A stretch of DNA of 64,000 nucleotides from Pseudoxanthomonas sp. CF125 (GCF_900104085.1 NZ_FNLD01000004.1:124001-188000), one strand, 5' to 3'; shown: positions 36,567-44,372, numbered from the stretch's first letter. Made by a program: numbers and translations. The notes: generated from the sequence alone by a model not told the origin.

Positions 36567-37367
36567 TTAACGACGCGCGGCCGCCCCCTCAACGGCGTGG
36601 ACGTCCTCGAAGGCGCGCAACAGCAGCGGCGCCAGCCGTTCGGCCCAGGACAGTTGCCCCGGGGTGTCGCGGATCAGGTCGTTGCGGATCTCCAGCATCA
36701 CGCAGGGCAGGCCATGGGCTTCGGCGTGCCGCTCCAGCGTGTGGTACACGCCGTCGCGCGGCGCATACGGCTGGTTGTCGCCTACTTCAAGTCCGGCATC
36801 CGCGCGCAAGGCACGCAGCAACGGGTCGGCCATGCGGCGGTCGCGGTGCGACAGCACGCCCACCTGCCACCGGCGCGGCACGCCTTTGAACACGGGGGTG
36901 AAAGAGTGGATCGAAATCATCGCCGTGGGTTTGCGCGCGGCGATGCGCGCGGCCACGACGGTTTCTATTTCGCGGTGATAGGGCGCGTAGATCCAGTCGC
37001 GCCGGTGCTGGCGCTCGATCGTGTCGATCGAATGATTGCCGCGGATGACGGTGTCTTCGCTGGTGACGACGATCGAATCGTGCGCGTCGGTATCCCGGTT
37101 CACGTCCAGCAGCAGGCGCGAGACGGTGGGGTGCAGCAGCGGCGCATCCAGCAGCCCGGAGAGCTGTTCGGCCAAGCCCAGCGCGCCGATATCCCAGGCG
37201 ATGTGACGCTGCAGATCCGCCGCCGGCAATCCCAGGCCGGCGTAGGCGCGCGGGATGTGTGCGCTGGCGTGGTCGCAGGTCAGCACGAACGCGCCGCCGC
37301 CTTCGCGATTGCTTACCGCCACCGCGCTGTTTTCCTGGTCCGCTGCGCTGACCGCCGCCATTGCCAT
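36567..37367 (-). CDS. N-formylglutamate amidohydrolase family protein (first copy)
   Basis: The 266-residue protein shows the family pattern FVLTCDHASAHIPRAYAGLG, HIAWDIGALGLAEQLSGLL, LLLDVNRDTDAHDSI, MISIHSFTPVFKGVPRRWQVGVL and PCVMLEIRNDLI, with conserved His and Glu residues for metal binding. HutG-type enzymes hydrolyse N-formylglutamate. In this cluster it may instead release glutamate from a gamma-glutamyl intermediate (inference). It is the first gene of the minus-strand block and is divergent from the RpiR regulator. Confidence 0.82.
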   Translation of the reverse strand: MAMAAVSAADQENSAVAVSNREGGGAFVLTCDHASAHIPRAYAGLGLPAADLQRHIAWDIGALGLAEQLSGLLDAPLLHPTVSRLLLDVNRDTDAHDSIVVTSEDTVIRGNHSIDTIERQHRRDWIYAPYHREIETVVAARIAARKPTAMISIHSFTPVFKGVPRRWQVGVLSHRDRRMADPLLRALRADAGLEVGDNQPYAPRDGVYHTLERHAEAHGLPCVMLEIRNDLIRDTPGQLSWAERLAPLLLRAFEDVHAVEGAAARR

Positions 37368-37416
37368 GGGTCGTCCGCCTTCATGTAACGAAAAGTACAA
37401 AACGGAAGAGGATTGC

Positions 37417-37431
37417 CTTTCCTGAAGAAAG
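37417..37431. promoter_or_regulatory. Candidate operator in divergent RpiR promoter region
   Basis: CTTTC-CTGAA-GAAAG is a perfect interrupted palindrome in the AT-richer gap (37378-37440) between the amidohydrolase and the RpiR gene. GAAA/TTTC half-sites are common in RpiR-family operators. Assignment is by symmetry and position only. Confidence 0.4.
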
Positions 37432-37472
37432 TCTAACAATAGGCGGCGGTTGTCAAGTCGGAGGGAGGGATC

Positions 37473-38387
37473 ATGCGGACGGTCATGGAGAGGTTGCGCG
37501 ACGGCTTGGCGGGTTTTCCCGCCAGCGAGCGGCGGGTGGCGCAGCGGATCCTGGCCGATTACCCCGTTGCCGGCCTGCAGAGCGCCAGCGATCTGGCCCG
37601 CGAAGTCGGCGTCAGCGCGCCCAGCGTGCTGCGCATGGTGGCGCGGATGGGATTCGCCTCGTACCCGGATTTCCAGCGGGTCATGCGCGAAGAACTCACC
37701 GCCCAGCTGAGCTCTCCCTTGAGCAAATCGCCCGCCACCGCACGTCGCGGCAGCGGCGCGGCCGCGCCGCGGCTGCAGAAATTCGCGACCGTGCTGGAAG
37801 GCAATCTGCACGAAACCTTCAGCCATCTGCCGGCCACTGAGTTCGACCAGGTCGTACGCCTGCTCGCCGATCGCCGCAATCGCCTGCATCTGATCGGCGG
37901 GCGTTTCACCGATGCGCTGGCGCGCTACCTGTCGGTGCAGCTGCGCATCCTGCGTCCGGGCATCAACCATCTGGAGGACCAGGAGGACAACTGGTACGAC
38001 CAGGTATTGGACATGGGCAAGCGCGATGTACTGCTTGTTTTCGACATCCGCCGTTATCAGCCCAGCCTGCTGCGCCTGGCCCAGGCCGCCAGCAAGCGCC
38101 AGGCCAAGGTGGTGCTGGTCACCGATCAGTGGTTGTCGCCGATCTCACGCCTGGCCACCCATGTACTGCCGGCACGGGTGGCGGTTCCCTCGGTGTGGGA
38201 TTCCAGCGTGGCCTTGATGGCCATAGCCGAAGCGCTGCTGGCCGAAACCACCGAACAGGATTGGGAATACGGACAGAAGCGCATGCGCGAGCTGGAAGCG
38301 GTGCGCGGCCCTGCGGCTGGGTTCCCGGGCGCGCTGCCTGCGGCGGAATCGCCGCCCAAGAAAGCCGTGCGGCCGCGCAAAAGTTAA
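37473..38387 (+). CDS. MurR/RpiR-family transcriptional regulator
   Basis: This 304-residue protein has an N-terminal HTH of the RpiR type (FPASERRVAQRILADYPVAG, SASDLAREVGVSAPSVLRMVARMGFASYPDF) and a C-terminal SIS domain (RNRLHLIGGRFTDALARYLSVQLR, KRDVLLVFDIRRYQPSLLRLAQAA, VVLVTDQWLSPIS). SIS domains in this family bind phosphosugars or other small ligands. It sits between divergent halves of the catabolic cluster and is the obvious candidate regulator. It ends 3 bp before hutG. Confidence 0.92.
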   Translation: MRTVMERLRDGLAGFPASERRVAQRILADYPVAGLQSASDLAREVGVSAPSVLRMVARMGFASYPDFQRVMREELTAQLSSPLSKSPATARRGSGAAAPRLQKFATVLEGNLHETFSHLPATEFDQVVRLLADRRNRLHLIGGRFTDALARYLSVQLRILRPGINHLEDQEDNWYDQVLDMGKRDVLLVFDIRRYQPSLLRLAQAASKRQAKVVLVTDQWLSPISRLATHVLPARVAVPSVWDSSVALMAIAEALLAETTEQDWEYGQKRMRELEAVRGPAAGFPGALPAAESPPKKAVRPRKS

Positions 38388-38390
38388 ACT

Positions 38391-39173
38391 GTGCGCATGG
38401 AAACCTACACCCTGCATCGTGGCACCGCGCCGCTGCTGATCAGCCTGCCGCACGACGGCACCGCCGTTCCCGACGACATCGCCGCGCGCCTGACCGATTC
38501 GGCGCGGCGCGTGCCCGACACCGACTGGCACGTATCGAAACTCTACGATTTCGCGCGCGAACTCGGCGCCTCGATGATCGTGCCGAAATATTCGCGCTAC
38601 GTGATCGACCTCAACCGGCCGCCCGACGATGTGTCGCTTTATCCGGGGCAGAACACCACCGGCCTGTGCCCGCATGTGCAGTTCAGCGGCGAACCGGTCT
38701 ATCGCGAAGGTCAGGACCCCGACGAAGCCGAGGTGGCCGAACGCGTCGAGCGCTACTGGCGCCCGTACCACCGCGCGCTGGCGGGAGAATTGCAACGCAT
38801 CCATGCGCAGCATGGCCGCGCTGGGTTGTGGGAAGGGCACTCCATCAAAGGCGTGGTGCCGTTCCTGTTCGAAGGCCGGCTGCCGGATCTCAACCTGGGA
38901 ACCGCGGGAGGCACGAGCTGCTCCGCATCGCTCCAGTCGCGACTGGAATCGGTGCTGGAATCGCAGGATCGCCACGACTTCGTAGTCAATGGCCGCTTCA
39001 AGGGCGGCTACATCACCCGGCAGTACGGCGATCCGGCGCAGAACATCCAGGCGGTACAGCTGGAAATCAGCCAGCGCATCTACATGGACGAAGACAGTTT
39101 CGAATGGGATGCCGGCAAGGCGGCGCGGACGCAGGTAGTGCTGCGGGAGTTGCTGGACCAGATGCTGGCATGA
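38391..39173 (+). CDS. hutG: N-formylglutamate deformylase (HutG family, second copy)
   Basis: The 260-residue protein has LLISLPHDGTAVPDDIAARL, VIDLNRPPDDVSLYPGQNTT, LWEGHSIKGVVPFLFEG, LNLGTAGGTSCSASL and NGRFKGGYITRQYGDP, the HutG pattern. It would hydrolyse N-formyl-L-glutamate to glutamate and formate in histidine breakdown, but no other hut gene is present in the window. Start GTG 38391 or ATG 38397. Its stop overlaps the eamA start (ATGA). A degenerate copy of its last 165 bp lies at 40352-40517. Confidence 0.87.
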   Translation: MRMETYTLHRGTAPLLISLPHDGTAVPDDIAARLTDSARRVPDTDWHVSKLYDFARELGASMIVPKYSRYVIDLNRPPDDVSLYPGQNTTGLCPHVQFSGEPVYREGQDPDEAEVAERVERYWRPYHRALAGELQRIHAQHGRAGLWEGHSIKGVVPFLFEGRLPDLNLGTAGGTSCSASLQSRLESVLESQDRHDFVVNGRFKGGYITRQYGDPAQNIQAVQLEISQRIYMDEDSFEWDAGKAARTQVVLRELLDQMLA

Positions 39174-40129
39174 GCGAAGCCGCACCTGTTCCGGATGAAA
39201 CGCTGCCCGTAGACGTTCCACCCCAGCCGCCTTCGCGCCCCGGGCATCCCTGGTCGGGCGTCGCATTGGCCCTGTTCGGCGCTATCGCGTTTTCCGGCAA
39301 GGCCATCATCGTCAAGCTCGGTTATCGCCACGGCGCCGACGCCATCACCTTGCTGGCGCTGCGCATGCTGGTGGCGCTTCCGTTCTTCGCGATAATGGCG
39401 TGGTGGGCCCGGCGCGACTCGCAACGTTTCCGTTTGCGCGGAAGCGACAGGTGGAAAGTCGTTGGACTGGGGTTCAGCGGTTACTACCTGGCCAGCTTCC
39501 TGGATTTCGCAGGTCTGCAGTACATCACCGCCACGCTCGAGCGGTTGATCCTGTATCTCACTCCAACACTGGTTCTCTTGATCAGCGTGTTCTTGTTCAA
39601 GCGCAGACCCGCGCGACGCCAGCTGTGGGCGCTGGCGGTAAGTTACATCGGCGTGGCACTGGCTTTCGGACATGACCTGGAAATCGGTGGCGATGGCATT
39701 GCGTTGGGCGGGCTGCTCGTGTTCCTCAGCGCACTCAGTTACGCGGCTTATCTGGTCGGCAGCGGCGAAGTAGTGGCGCGGGTCGGCGCGGTACGCCTGA
39801 CCGCCTATGCCAGTGCGGTGGCCGCAGGGTTCTGCATCCTGCATTTCTTGCTGGTGCGGCCTTGGCACTCGCTGTTGGAACTGCCGCACGAGGTTTACGG
39901 GCTGTCGTTGCTCAACGGTACGCTGTGCACGGTATTGCCGGTACTGGCCACGATGACGGCAGTGCAGAGACTCGGCTCCGCACTGGCCTCTCAGCTCGGC
40001 ATGATCGGCCCGGTTTCGACCATCGTGCTCAGTCTGTTTCTGCTGGGCGAGCCGATGGGCGTGTGGCAGATCGCCGGCACGGTGCTGGTGCTGATTGGCG
40101 TGTTTACGGTGACGCGGCCGGTGAAATAA
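39170..40129 (+). CDS. EamA/DMT-family transporter (intact copy)
   Basis: This 319-residue protein has a proline-rich cytoplasmic N-terminus of about 28 residues, then ten hydrophobic segments and two EamA repeats (AIAFSGKAIIVKLGYRHG, TATLERLILYLTPTLVLLI; SALASQLGMIGPVSTIVLSLFLLGEPM). Substrate unknown. Start overlaps the hutG stop. The 3' end of this gene, with the adjacent parE terminal sequence, is repeated in degenerate form at 44261-44372. Confidence 0.88.
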   Translation: MSEAAPVPDETLPVDVPPQPPSRPGHPWSGVALALFGAIAFSGKAIIVKLGYRHGADAITLLALRMLVALPFFAIMAWWARRDSQRFRLRGSDRWKVVGLGFSGYYLASFLDFAGLQYITATLERLILYLTPTLVLLISVFLFKRRPARRQLWALAVSYIGVALAFGHDLEIGGDGIALGGLLVFLSALSYAAYLVGSGEVVARVGAVRLTAYASAVAAGFCILHFLLVRPWHSLLELPHEVYGLSLLNGTLCTVLPVLATMTAVQRLGSALASQLGMIGPVSTIVLSLFLLGEPMGVWQIAGTVLVLIGVFTVTRPVK

Positions 40130-40351
40130 GCGGGCCGGGATCGTTCAAACCTCGAGTGGAATCGGATTCTTCTGAGGCACGTTGAAATTTTTTGATATTG
40201 ATCTGCTTTCCGCTGGCACGCAGAGTGCGTGGGTCTGCACCTGTTTTCGCCTGATATGACGGAAGTGAACCTGGCTCCTGACACGGACATTGTCGGGAAC
40301 TTCCAAATTCGAACGGATATTTACTCTGGCCCCTTTTTTTCGTCATTCGGT
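40130..40351. other. Spacer between intact eamA and degenerate hutG copy
   Basis: The first ~27 bp (to 40156) match the 3' end of parE in diverged form (GATCGTTCAAACCTC). The following ~195 bp hold no convincing gene. Within it, CGAACGGATATTTACTCTGG and CTGGCTCCTGACACG resemble sequence I remember as common beside REP-associated transposase genes, but no transposase is present. Small frames here lack ribosome sites. Confidence 0.5.
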
Positions 40352-40517
40352 AGTATGGCGATCCGGCGCAGAACATCCAGACGGTGCAGCTGGAAATCAG
40401 CCAGCGCATCTACATGGACGAAGACAGTTTCGAATGAAATGCCGGCAAGGCGGCGCGCACGCAGATGGTGTTGCGGGAGTTGCTGAGCCAAATGCTGGCA
40501 TGAGCGGCTAGCCGCAC
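40352..40517 (+). pseudogene. Degenerate duplicate of hutG 3' end and eamA start
   Basis: This segment aligns without gaps to 39022-39187 (offset 1330) at about 91% identity by eye. A Trp codon has become TGA (40435-40437, GAATGAAAT for GAATGGGAT), so it cannot encode the HutG tail. The ATGAGCG that would start eamA is kept, but the copy dissolves within about 15 bp. It marks the left junction of the inserted VirB6/lipoprotein cassette. Confidence 0.85.
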
Positions 40518-40564
40518 ATTTGTTCATTGGCTCACGCAAGATATTTGTTCATTGATTCACACAA
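40518..40564. repeat. Two tandem 22-bp direct repeats at island left boundary
   Basis: ATTTGTTCATTGGCTCAC... (40518-40539) and ATTTGTTCATTGATTCAC... (40543-40564) differ at three positions and are spaced by 25 bp. They begin exactly where homology to eamA ends and lie about 55 bp upstream of the VirB6-like start. They could be regulator-binding sites in the cassette promoter or remnants of the insertion event. Confidence 0.7.
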
Positions 40565-40581
40565 ATAGTCGGCACTACGCT

Positions 40582-40611
40582 CCTGTCTTGGCCAAGAAGG
40601 CTAAGCACAGG
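40582..40611 (+). promoter_or_regulatory. Leader stem-loop before VirB6-like gene
   Basis: CCTGT-CTTGGCC pairs with GGCTAAG-C-ACAGG around AAGAA (one bulged C, one G-U pair). It ends 7 bp before the start codon and overlaps the ribosome-site region, so it could limit translation (inference). Confidence 0.4.
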
Positions 40612-40618
40612 CGGCATC

Positions 40619-42895
40619 ATGGAAGAGCTGAGAAACTTCTTCTTCTTTCGCGTCATCTACGATTTCATCCACAGCGAGATAGACCAGTTCGCCATCCAGC
40701 TGCTGGCCCGAACCATGGCGCTGGTCAGCGCTGCGGCTTTGAGCGTGCTGACACTCTGGATTCTGATCCGTGGTTACCGCATCGTCACCGGCCAATCCCA
40801 TCAACCGATGCTGGGGTTGGTCGTGGATTCCCTACGCACCACGATCATCCTTGGTTTCGCCTGCGGCATGGCCTTGGGCGGCTCCACGCTCTACGAGTTT
40901 CTGGGCAGCGACCTGCCCAACGAAATCTCGCGCGTGGTGACCGGCAGCGACACGCCAGTCATCGAACAGATCGACCGCAGCCTGGCCGTCATGCAAGTGG
41001 CGTTGACCAGCATCGATTCGCTGGAAGTGGGACACGACCCGATCGTGAACAAGGCCAAGAGCCGGGACTTGTGGTTCACCGGTATTGGCACGGCCGTACC
41101 GGCACTGAGTGGCGGGGCGATGCTGTTGATGAACCAGATCGCCCTGGCCTTGTTCATAGGGCTGGGGCCGCTCTTCATCCTGAGCCTGCTGTTCGAGCAG
41201 ACCAAGAGCCTGTTCGGCAAATGGCTGTACTACGGCATCGGCACGATGTTCTCGCTGGCGGTGCTGAGCGTGATGGTCACAATGGCCTTGGACATGGTGC
41301 TGGCAGTCGCCACGGCGTTCTGGCTCAGCGCCCCACTAGCAGCCAACACCGAAGGCATCACCAGTCTGGCCATGCAACAAGGCGGCCTGGGCCTGATCCT
41401 GACCGTGCTGATCCTCAGCGCCCCGCCGATGGCGGCTCAGTTCTTCAATGGGGTGTTGGGCAATTTCAGTCCTTTATCGGCGTTTGGGGGTGGCATGGCT
41501 AGGCGTGGCGCGACCAGCGAGAGCGGCTATGCCGGAGCGGCCCAGGAAGCTCCAGAAGAGTTCCATCCGGGGCAGCATCACTTCCGGCATACATTGCCGA
41601 CTCAGGATGAGGTGGATCAGGTAAGGCGCCAGCAACAATCTGAAGGATCTCAGCCGCCAGGAAGAGCGGCAGAATTTGACGTTATCGCAGATACAAATGC
41701 GGCCGCGAAATCTGCTGCTATCGCCGAGACAGGAACCGCGCAAGTCGCTGATGTAGGAATGCGAGGGGATGACTTCAATGCGTGGTTGTTTGGTCTGGGC
41801 AGGACCGACTATCTGCGCGACAACCCACAAGTACGAGACGCGCTACGTACTCAGCTACTCGCGTTTGAAGCGGGATTGATCACAGGCCCATTGGCACAAA
41901 ATAATTTTCAAATAGAGGATCGCGCTGCGTTCACCATCGTCCTGAGCGAGAATCCGGATGAGCTTGCTAGAAGACTGGACAGTGGGCTCAAGTCCGCACT
42001 GCTTGGTGCCGATGAGGTGTTGTTGCAACAAGCCAGAAATCCCCAGGCGGTACTGACTGCACAGCAACAGACTGATGTAACGACCGCTCTACACAATCGG
42101 CTGATGATGGTCGGCGTTAGAGAGAACGATCCGGCCTTGACCGGCTTGCCCATCGGACAGAGGATCGAGATGCTGAAAGGCACAGACGCAGGGCTGAGAG
42201 ACCGGTTGGTTGAGCGGTCGACGGAATTGCTGGAAATGTCTGCGCGTGAGTTGACGGTAAGACAAGCAATGCACAGCGACCTCACGCAGGGTGCTGATGG
42301 CGAAGTGCGTGCTGTTTACTATGATAACAACGACATCCGCCGCCAGATCCAATTCGATGCGGCACAGAATGTGGCGTATGCAGCGCGCGCTATCGGTGTC
42401 AGCCAAGAGGAAGCGTTAGCCAAAATTGATTGGTCGCTGTATGACGCGTCCTTATATGCGGCCGCCAATACAAATGGAATAACCCAAGTGCAGTTCAATG
42501 GTGCTTGGCGCCCACGGGCCGCTACGATGCGTGACTACCGCAATTCACTGGAGCGGGAGTCGCCAGAACGTCGAGAGTACGATCGCTGGTTCGGAGCATC
42601 CGGCCTTCCAAATGACTACAGTTGGTCTCGTCTACACACCGAAGGGGTAGGCGTGGATATAAGGCAGCTTAATGGCGTCAATCTGTCACCTTCCTCTGCA
42701 ACCCAAGAACAATTCGATTTTATTCGAAAACTCATTGAATACAATAATGGGGATTCCGTGACTAGGATTATCGGCCCTGTGGAGCACATTGGTACAGGCA
42801 TCGTGACGCACGAAACACGTGATGGATTCAGCGCGAATGTGGGAAGAAACACAACGCTCCAGAATCACAGAGATCACATCCATTACGGAGAATAG
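40619..42895 (+). CDS. Orphan VirB6-like T4SS protein with C-terminal M15-type peptidase motifs
   Basis: The 758-residue protein begins like X-T4SS VirB6 (FFFRVIYDFIHSEIDQFA). Residues about 30-285 carry some six hydrophobic helices, including ALALFIGLGPLFILSLLFEQ and GLILTVLILSAPPMAAQFFNG. A Gln/Pro-rich linker (about 300-355) and a mainly helical middle follow. Near the end, SRLHTEGVGVDI (His673, Asp680) resembles the SxHxxGxAxD zinc motif of M15 peptidases, and the chain closes with NHRDHIHYGE (His753, His755). VirB6 forms the inner-membrane channel of T4SS; the tail suggests peptidoglycan hydrolysis. No other vir genes are present. GC falls from the N- to C-terminal coding part. Confidence 0.75.
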   Translation: MEELRNFFFFRVIYDFIHSEIDQFAIQLLARTMALVSAAALSVLTLWILIRGYRIVTGQSHQPMLGLVVDSLRTTIILGFACGMALGGSTLYEFLGSDLPNEISRVVTGSDTPVIEQIDRSLAVMQVALTSIDSLEVGHDPIVNKAKSRDLWFTGIGTAVPALSGGAMLLMNQIALALFIGLGPLFILSLLFEQTKSLFGKWLYYGIGTMFSLAVLSVMVTMALDMVLAVATAFWLSAPLAANTEGITSLAMQQGGLGLILTVLILSAPPMAAQFFNGVLGNFSPLSAFGGGMARRGATSESGYAGAAQEAPEEFHPGQHHFRHTLPTQDEVDQVRRQQQSEGSQPPGRAAEFDVIADTNAAAKSAAIAETGTAQVADVGMRGDDFNAWLFGLGRTDYLRDNPQVRDALRTQLLAFEAGLITGPLAQNNFQIEDRAAFTIVLSENPDELARRLDSGLKSALLGADEVLLQQARNPQAVLTAQQQTDVTTALHNRLMMVGVRENDPALTGLPIGQRIEMLKGTDAGLRDRLVERSTELLEMSARELTVRQAMHSDLTQGADGEVRAVYYDNNDIRRQIQFDAAQNVAYAARAIGVSQEEALAKIDWSLYDASLYAAANTNGITQVQFNGAWRPRAATMRDYRNSLERESPERREYDRWFGASGLPNDYSWSRLHTEGVGVDIRQLNGVNLSPSSATQEQFDFIRKLIEYNNGDSVTRIIGPVEHIGTGIVTHETRDGFSANVGRNTTLQNHRDHIHYGE

Positions 42896-42899
42896 AGCG

Positions 42900-44090
42900 A
42901 TGAAACTGTCAAATTTTTTGATTTTTGCTTTACTGCCGTTGTTCGGCTGCTGTGGATCAGGGGTGCCAGAACCGGGCTCAGATGCCGACTTCGTTGATCA
43001 CAGTGCAGTGTATGTATGTGGAAAAGGAGAGTCTCAAGCAGTTAGGACTGGTGAGCCTGTTTATATCAGGGCGAAGGGCGGAGCTGATCAGCATGTCCGT
43101 TACTTCGTAGATACCTATGCCGATTTCAATGGAGATCAAGCCGCTCCTGTATTCGGGGCTTTCAGTGCGATTAGTAAGTCAATCTCTATTCCTCAAAGAT
43201 GCGCTATCAATTTCGTAAACTTCAAGAGAGCAGACTCATTGGAGTCTAATTATTTTGCTTTTGATATTTCTCCCGCCGAAAAAGAGATGTGGGCGGGAAC
43301 AGATAGCTTTACATATGAAGATCCAGCTCAATATTTAAAATTCATGCCGGGCGGCCGCGTTGAATTAGGTTCATATGCTGAAAGAAAGGTTGACGATAGC
43401 AGTATGCCGGATCATCTAAAGCATTATGGATGGGTGTGGGAGTACGGTGATTTCTACTATGCCAGGATTGATATTGGTGACGGACAGCATCTGTACGTAG
43501 CTGGAGGCAAGAAAGACAGAAAGATAGTCTCTGTTTTTGGTGGCAAGCCTCTTGCTTCTAACGGAGTCCAGTCGACACGATCAAACAATGATCTCGGGCC
43601 GCGTTCGTCAGCTGATGGCGTCACGGCCTCTCAAGGAGTAGAGCCAAATTGCGAGAACCGTCGAGAAGTGACTCTTAACCAGCGTGGCTTCAAGCACTCA
43701 TTGACGTACTCAATCCAAGGCAAGTCATGCATGAGCTCTGTCTACACAGTAGAGATAACGAGCTCGACTGGACAGACTCTTTACTCTTTCTCCAGAAATA
43801 TGGCGGAAATGTACGTCAGCCACGCAACAACGAACATGGACAAGCGCGCTGAAGCACTGAAAGAAGCGAAGATACTCATCCATGGAATTAGTCTGATCCC
43901 AATCGTGGACGCAGTGTCTCCTATCGAGGAAGAGGGTCAAGATCTGAGAATTGACGCTGCGCAAGCCGAGCGATTGACGCAGTCGAATGATTGGGCTATT
44001 GGCCATCCTGAGTCATTCGAAGGCCATAGCTTTATTGCTTATGATCCGGAACTAAACCGATATGTTGTTGTTTCCTTAATCGGCTCATGA
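42900..44090 (+). CDS. Low-GC lipoprotein, candidate immunity/partner of the VirB6-M15 protein
   Basis: ATG 42900 lies 4 bp after the VirB6-like stop with a GGAG site inside that gene. The 396-residue precursor has a lipoprotein signal (MKLSNFLIFALLPLFGC) and four to five further cysteines. The middle (WEYGDFYYARIDIGDGQHLYVAGGKKDRK) and C-terminal part (LTYSIQGKSCMSSVYTVEI, FEGHSFIAYDPELNRYVVVSLIG) look like beta-rich domains. I recognise no family. Base composition is far lower in GC than the rest of the window. Position after a putative envelope hydrolase suggests a protective lipoprotein; this is inference. Confidence 0.75.
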   Translation: MKLSNFLIFALLPLFGCCGSGVPEPGSDADFVDHSAVYVCGKGESQAVRTGEPVYIRAKGGADQHVRYFVDTYADFNGDQAAPVFGAFSAISKSISIPQRCAINFVNFKRADSLESNYFAFDISPAEKEMWAGTDSFTYEDPAQYLKFMPGGRVELGSYAERKVDDSSMPDHLKHYGWVWEYGDFYYARIDIGDGQHLYVAGGKKDRKIVSVFGGKPLASNGVQSTRSNNDLGPRSSADGVTASQGVEPNCENRREVTLNQRGFKHSLTYSIQGKSCMSSVYTVEITSSTGQTLYSFSRNMAEMYVSHATTNMDKRAEALKEAKILIHGISLIPIVDAVSPIEEEGQDLRIDAAQAERLTQSNDWAIGHPESFEGHSFIAYDPELNRYVVVSLIGS

Positions 44091-44167
44091 AACTGGAAGT
44101 TAGGCCCCGTAAGGTGGCTTCAGTCCGCCGCTCTTTCCGAAATCATTGCAACTGGATTCACGGCAAC

Positions 44168-44185
44168 GGTGGGCCAAGACCCACC
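44168..44185. repeat. Short palindrome downstream of island lipoprotein
   Basis: GGTGGG-CCAAGA-CCCACC forms a 6-bp stem followed by CTACG. It resembles other short intergenic hairpins of this genome and may end the cassette transcript. Confidence 0.5.
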
Positions 44186-44260
44186 CTACGAGCTGGCTCC
44201 CTCACGCGCCATCTGCCTGAAAGCCGTAGTGGCAATGATTCCCCACTTTCCCACTTCTCC

Positions 44261-44372
44261 GCTCGGTGAGCCGATAGGGGTGTGGTAGATCGCCGGCACG
44301 ATGCTGGTGCTGATGTGTGTGTTTACAGTGATGCGGCCGGCGAAAAGCGAGCCGCGATCGTTCAAACCTCCA
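44261..44372 (+). pseudogene. Degenerate duplicate of eamA 3' end
   Basis: This aligns with 40042-40155 at roughly 86% identity by eye. A Gln codon of eamA is TAG here (GTGTGGTAGATC for GTGTGGCAGATC), and a 2-bp deletion removes the original stop. It runs directly into the real parE terminus (TGA complement at 44362-44364), so this is the original eamA-parE junction, now separated from hutG by the cassette. Confidence 0.85.

Noticed and set aside
40229..40486. 85-codon frame spanning the spacer and the hutG copy
   Set aside because: It reads the duplicated hutG segment in the wrong frame, has no ribosome site and no recognisable sequence.
40130..44361. Prophage or integrative conjugative element
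   Set aside because: No integrase, relaxase, tRNA attachment site or other T4SS component; only two genes between recombination scars.
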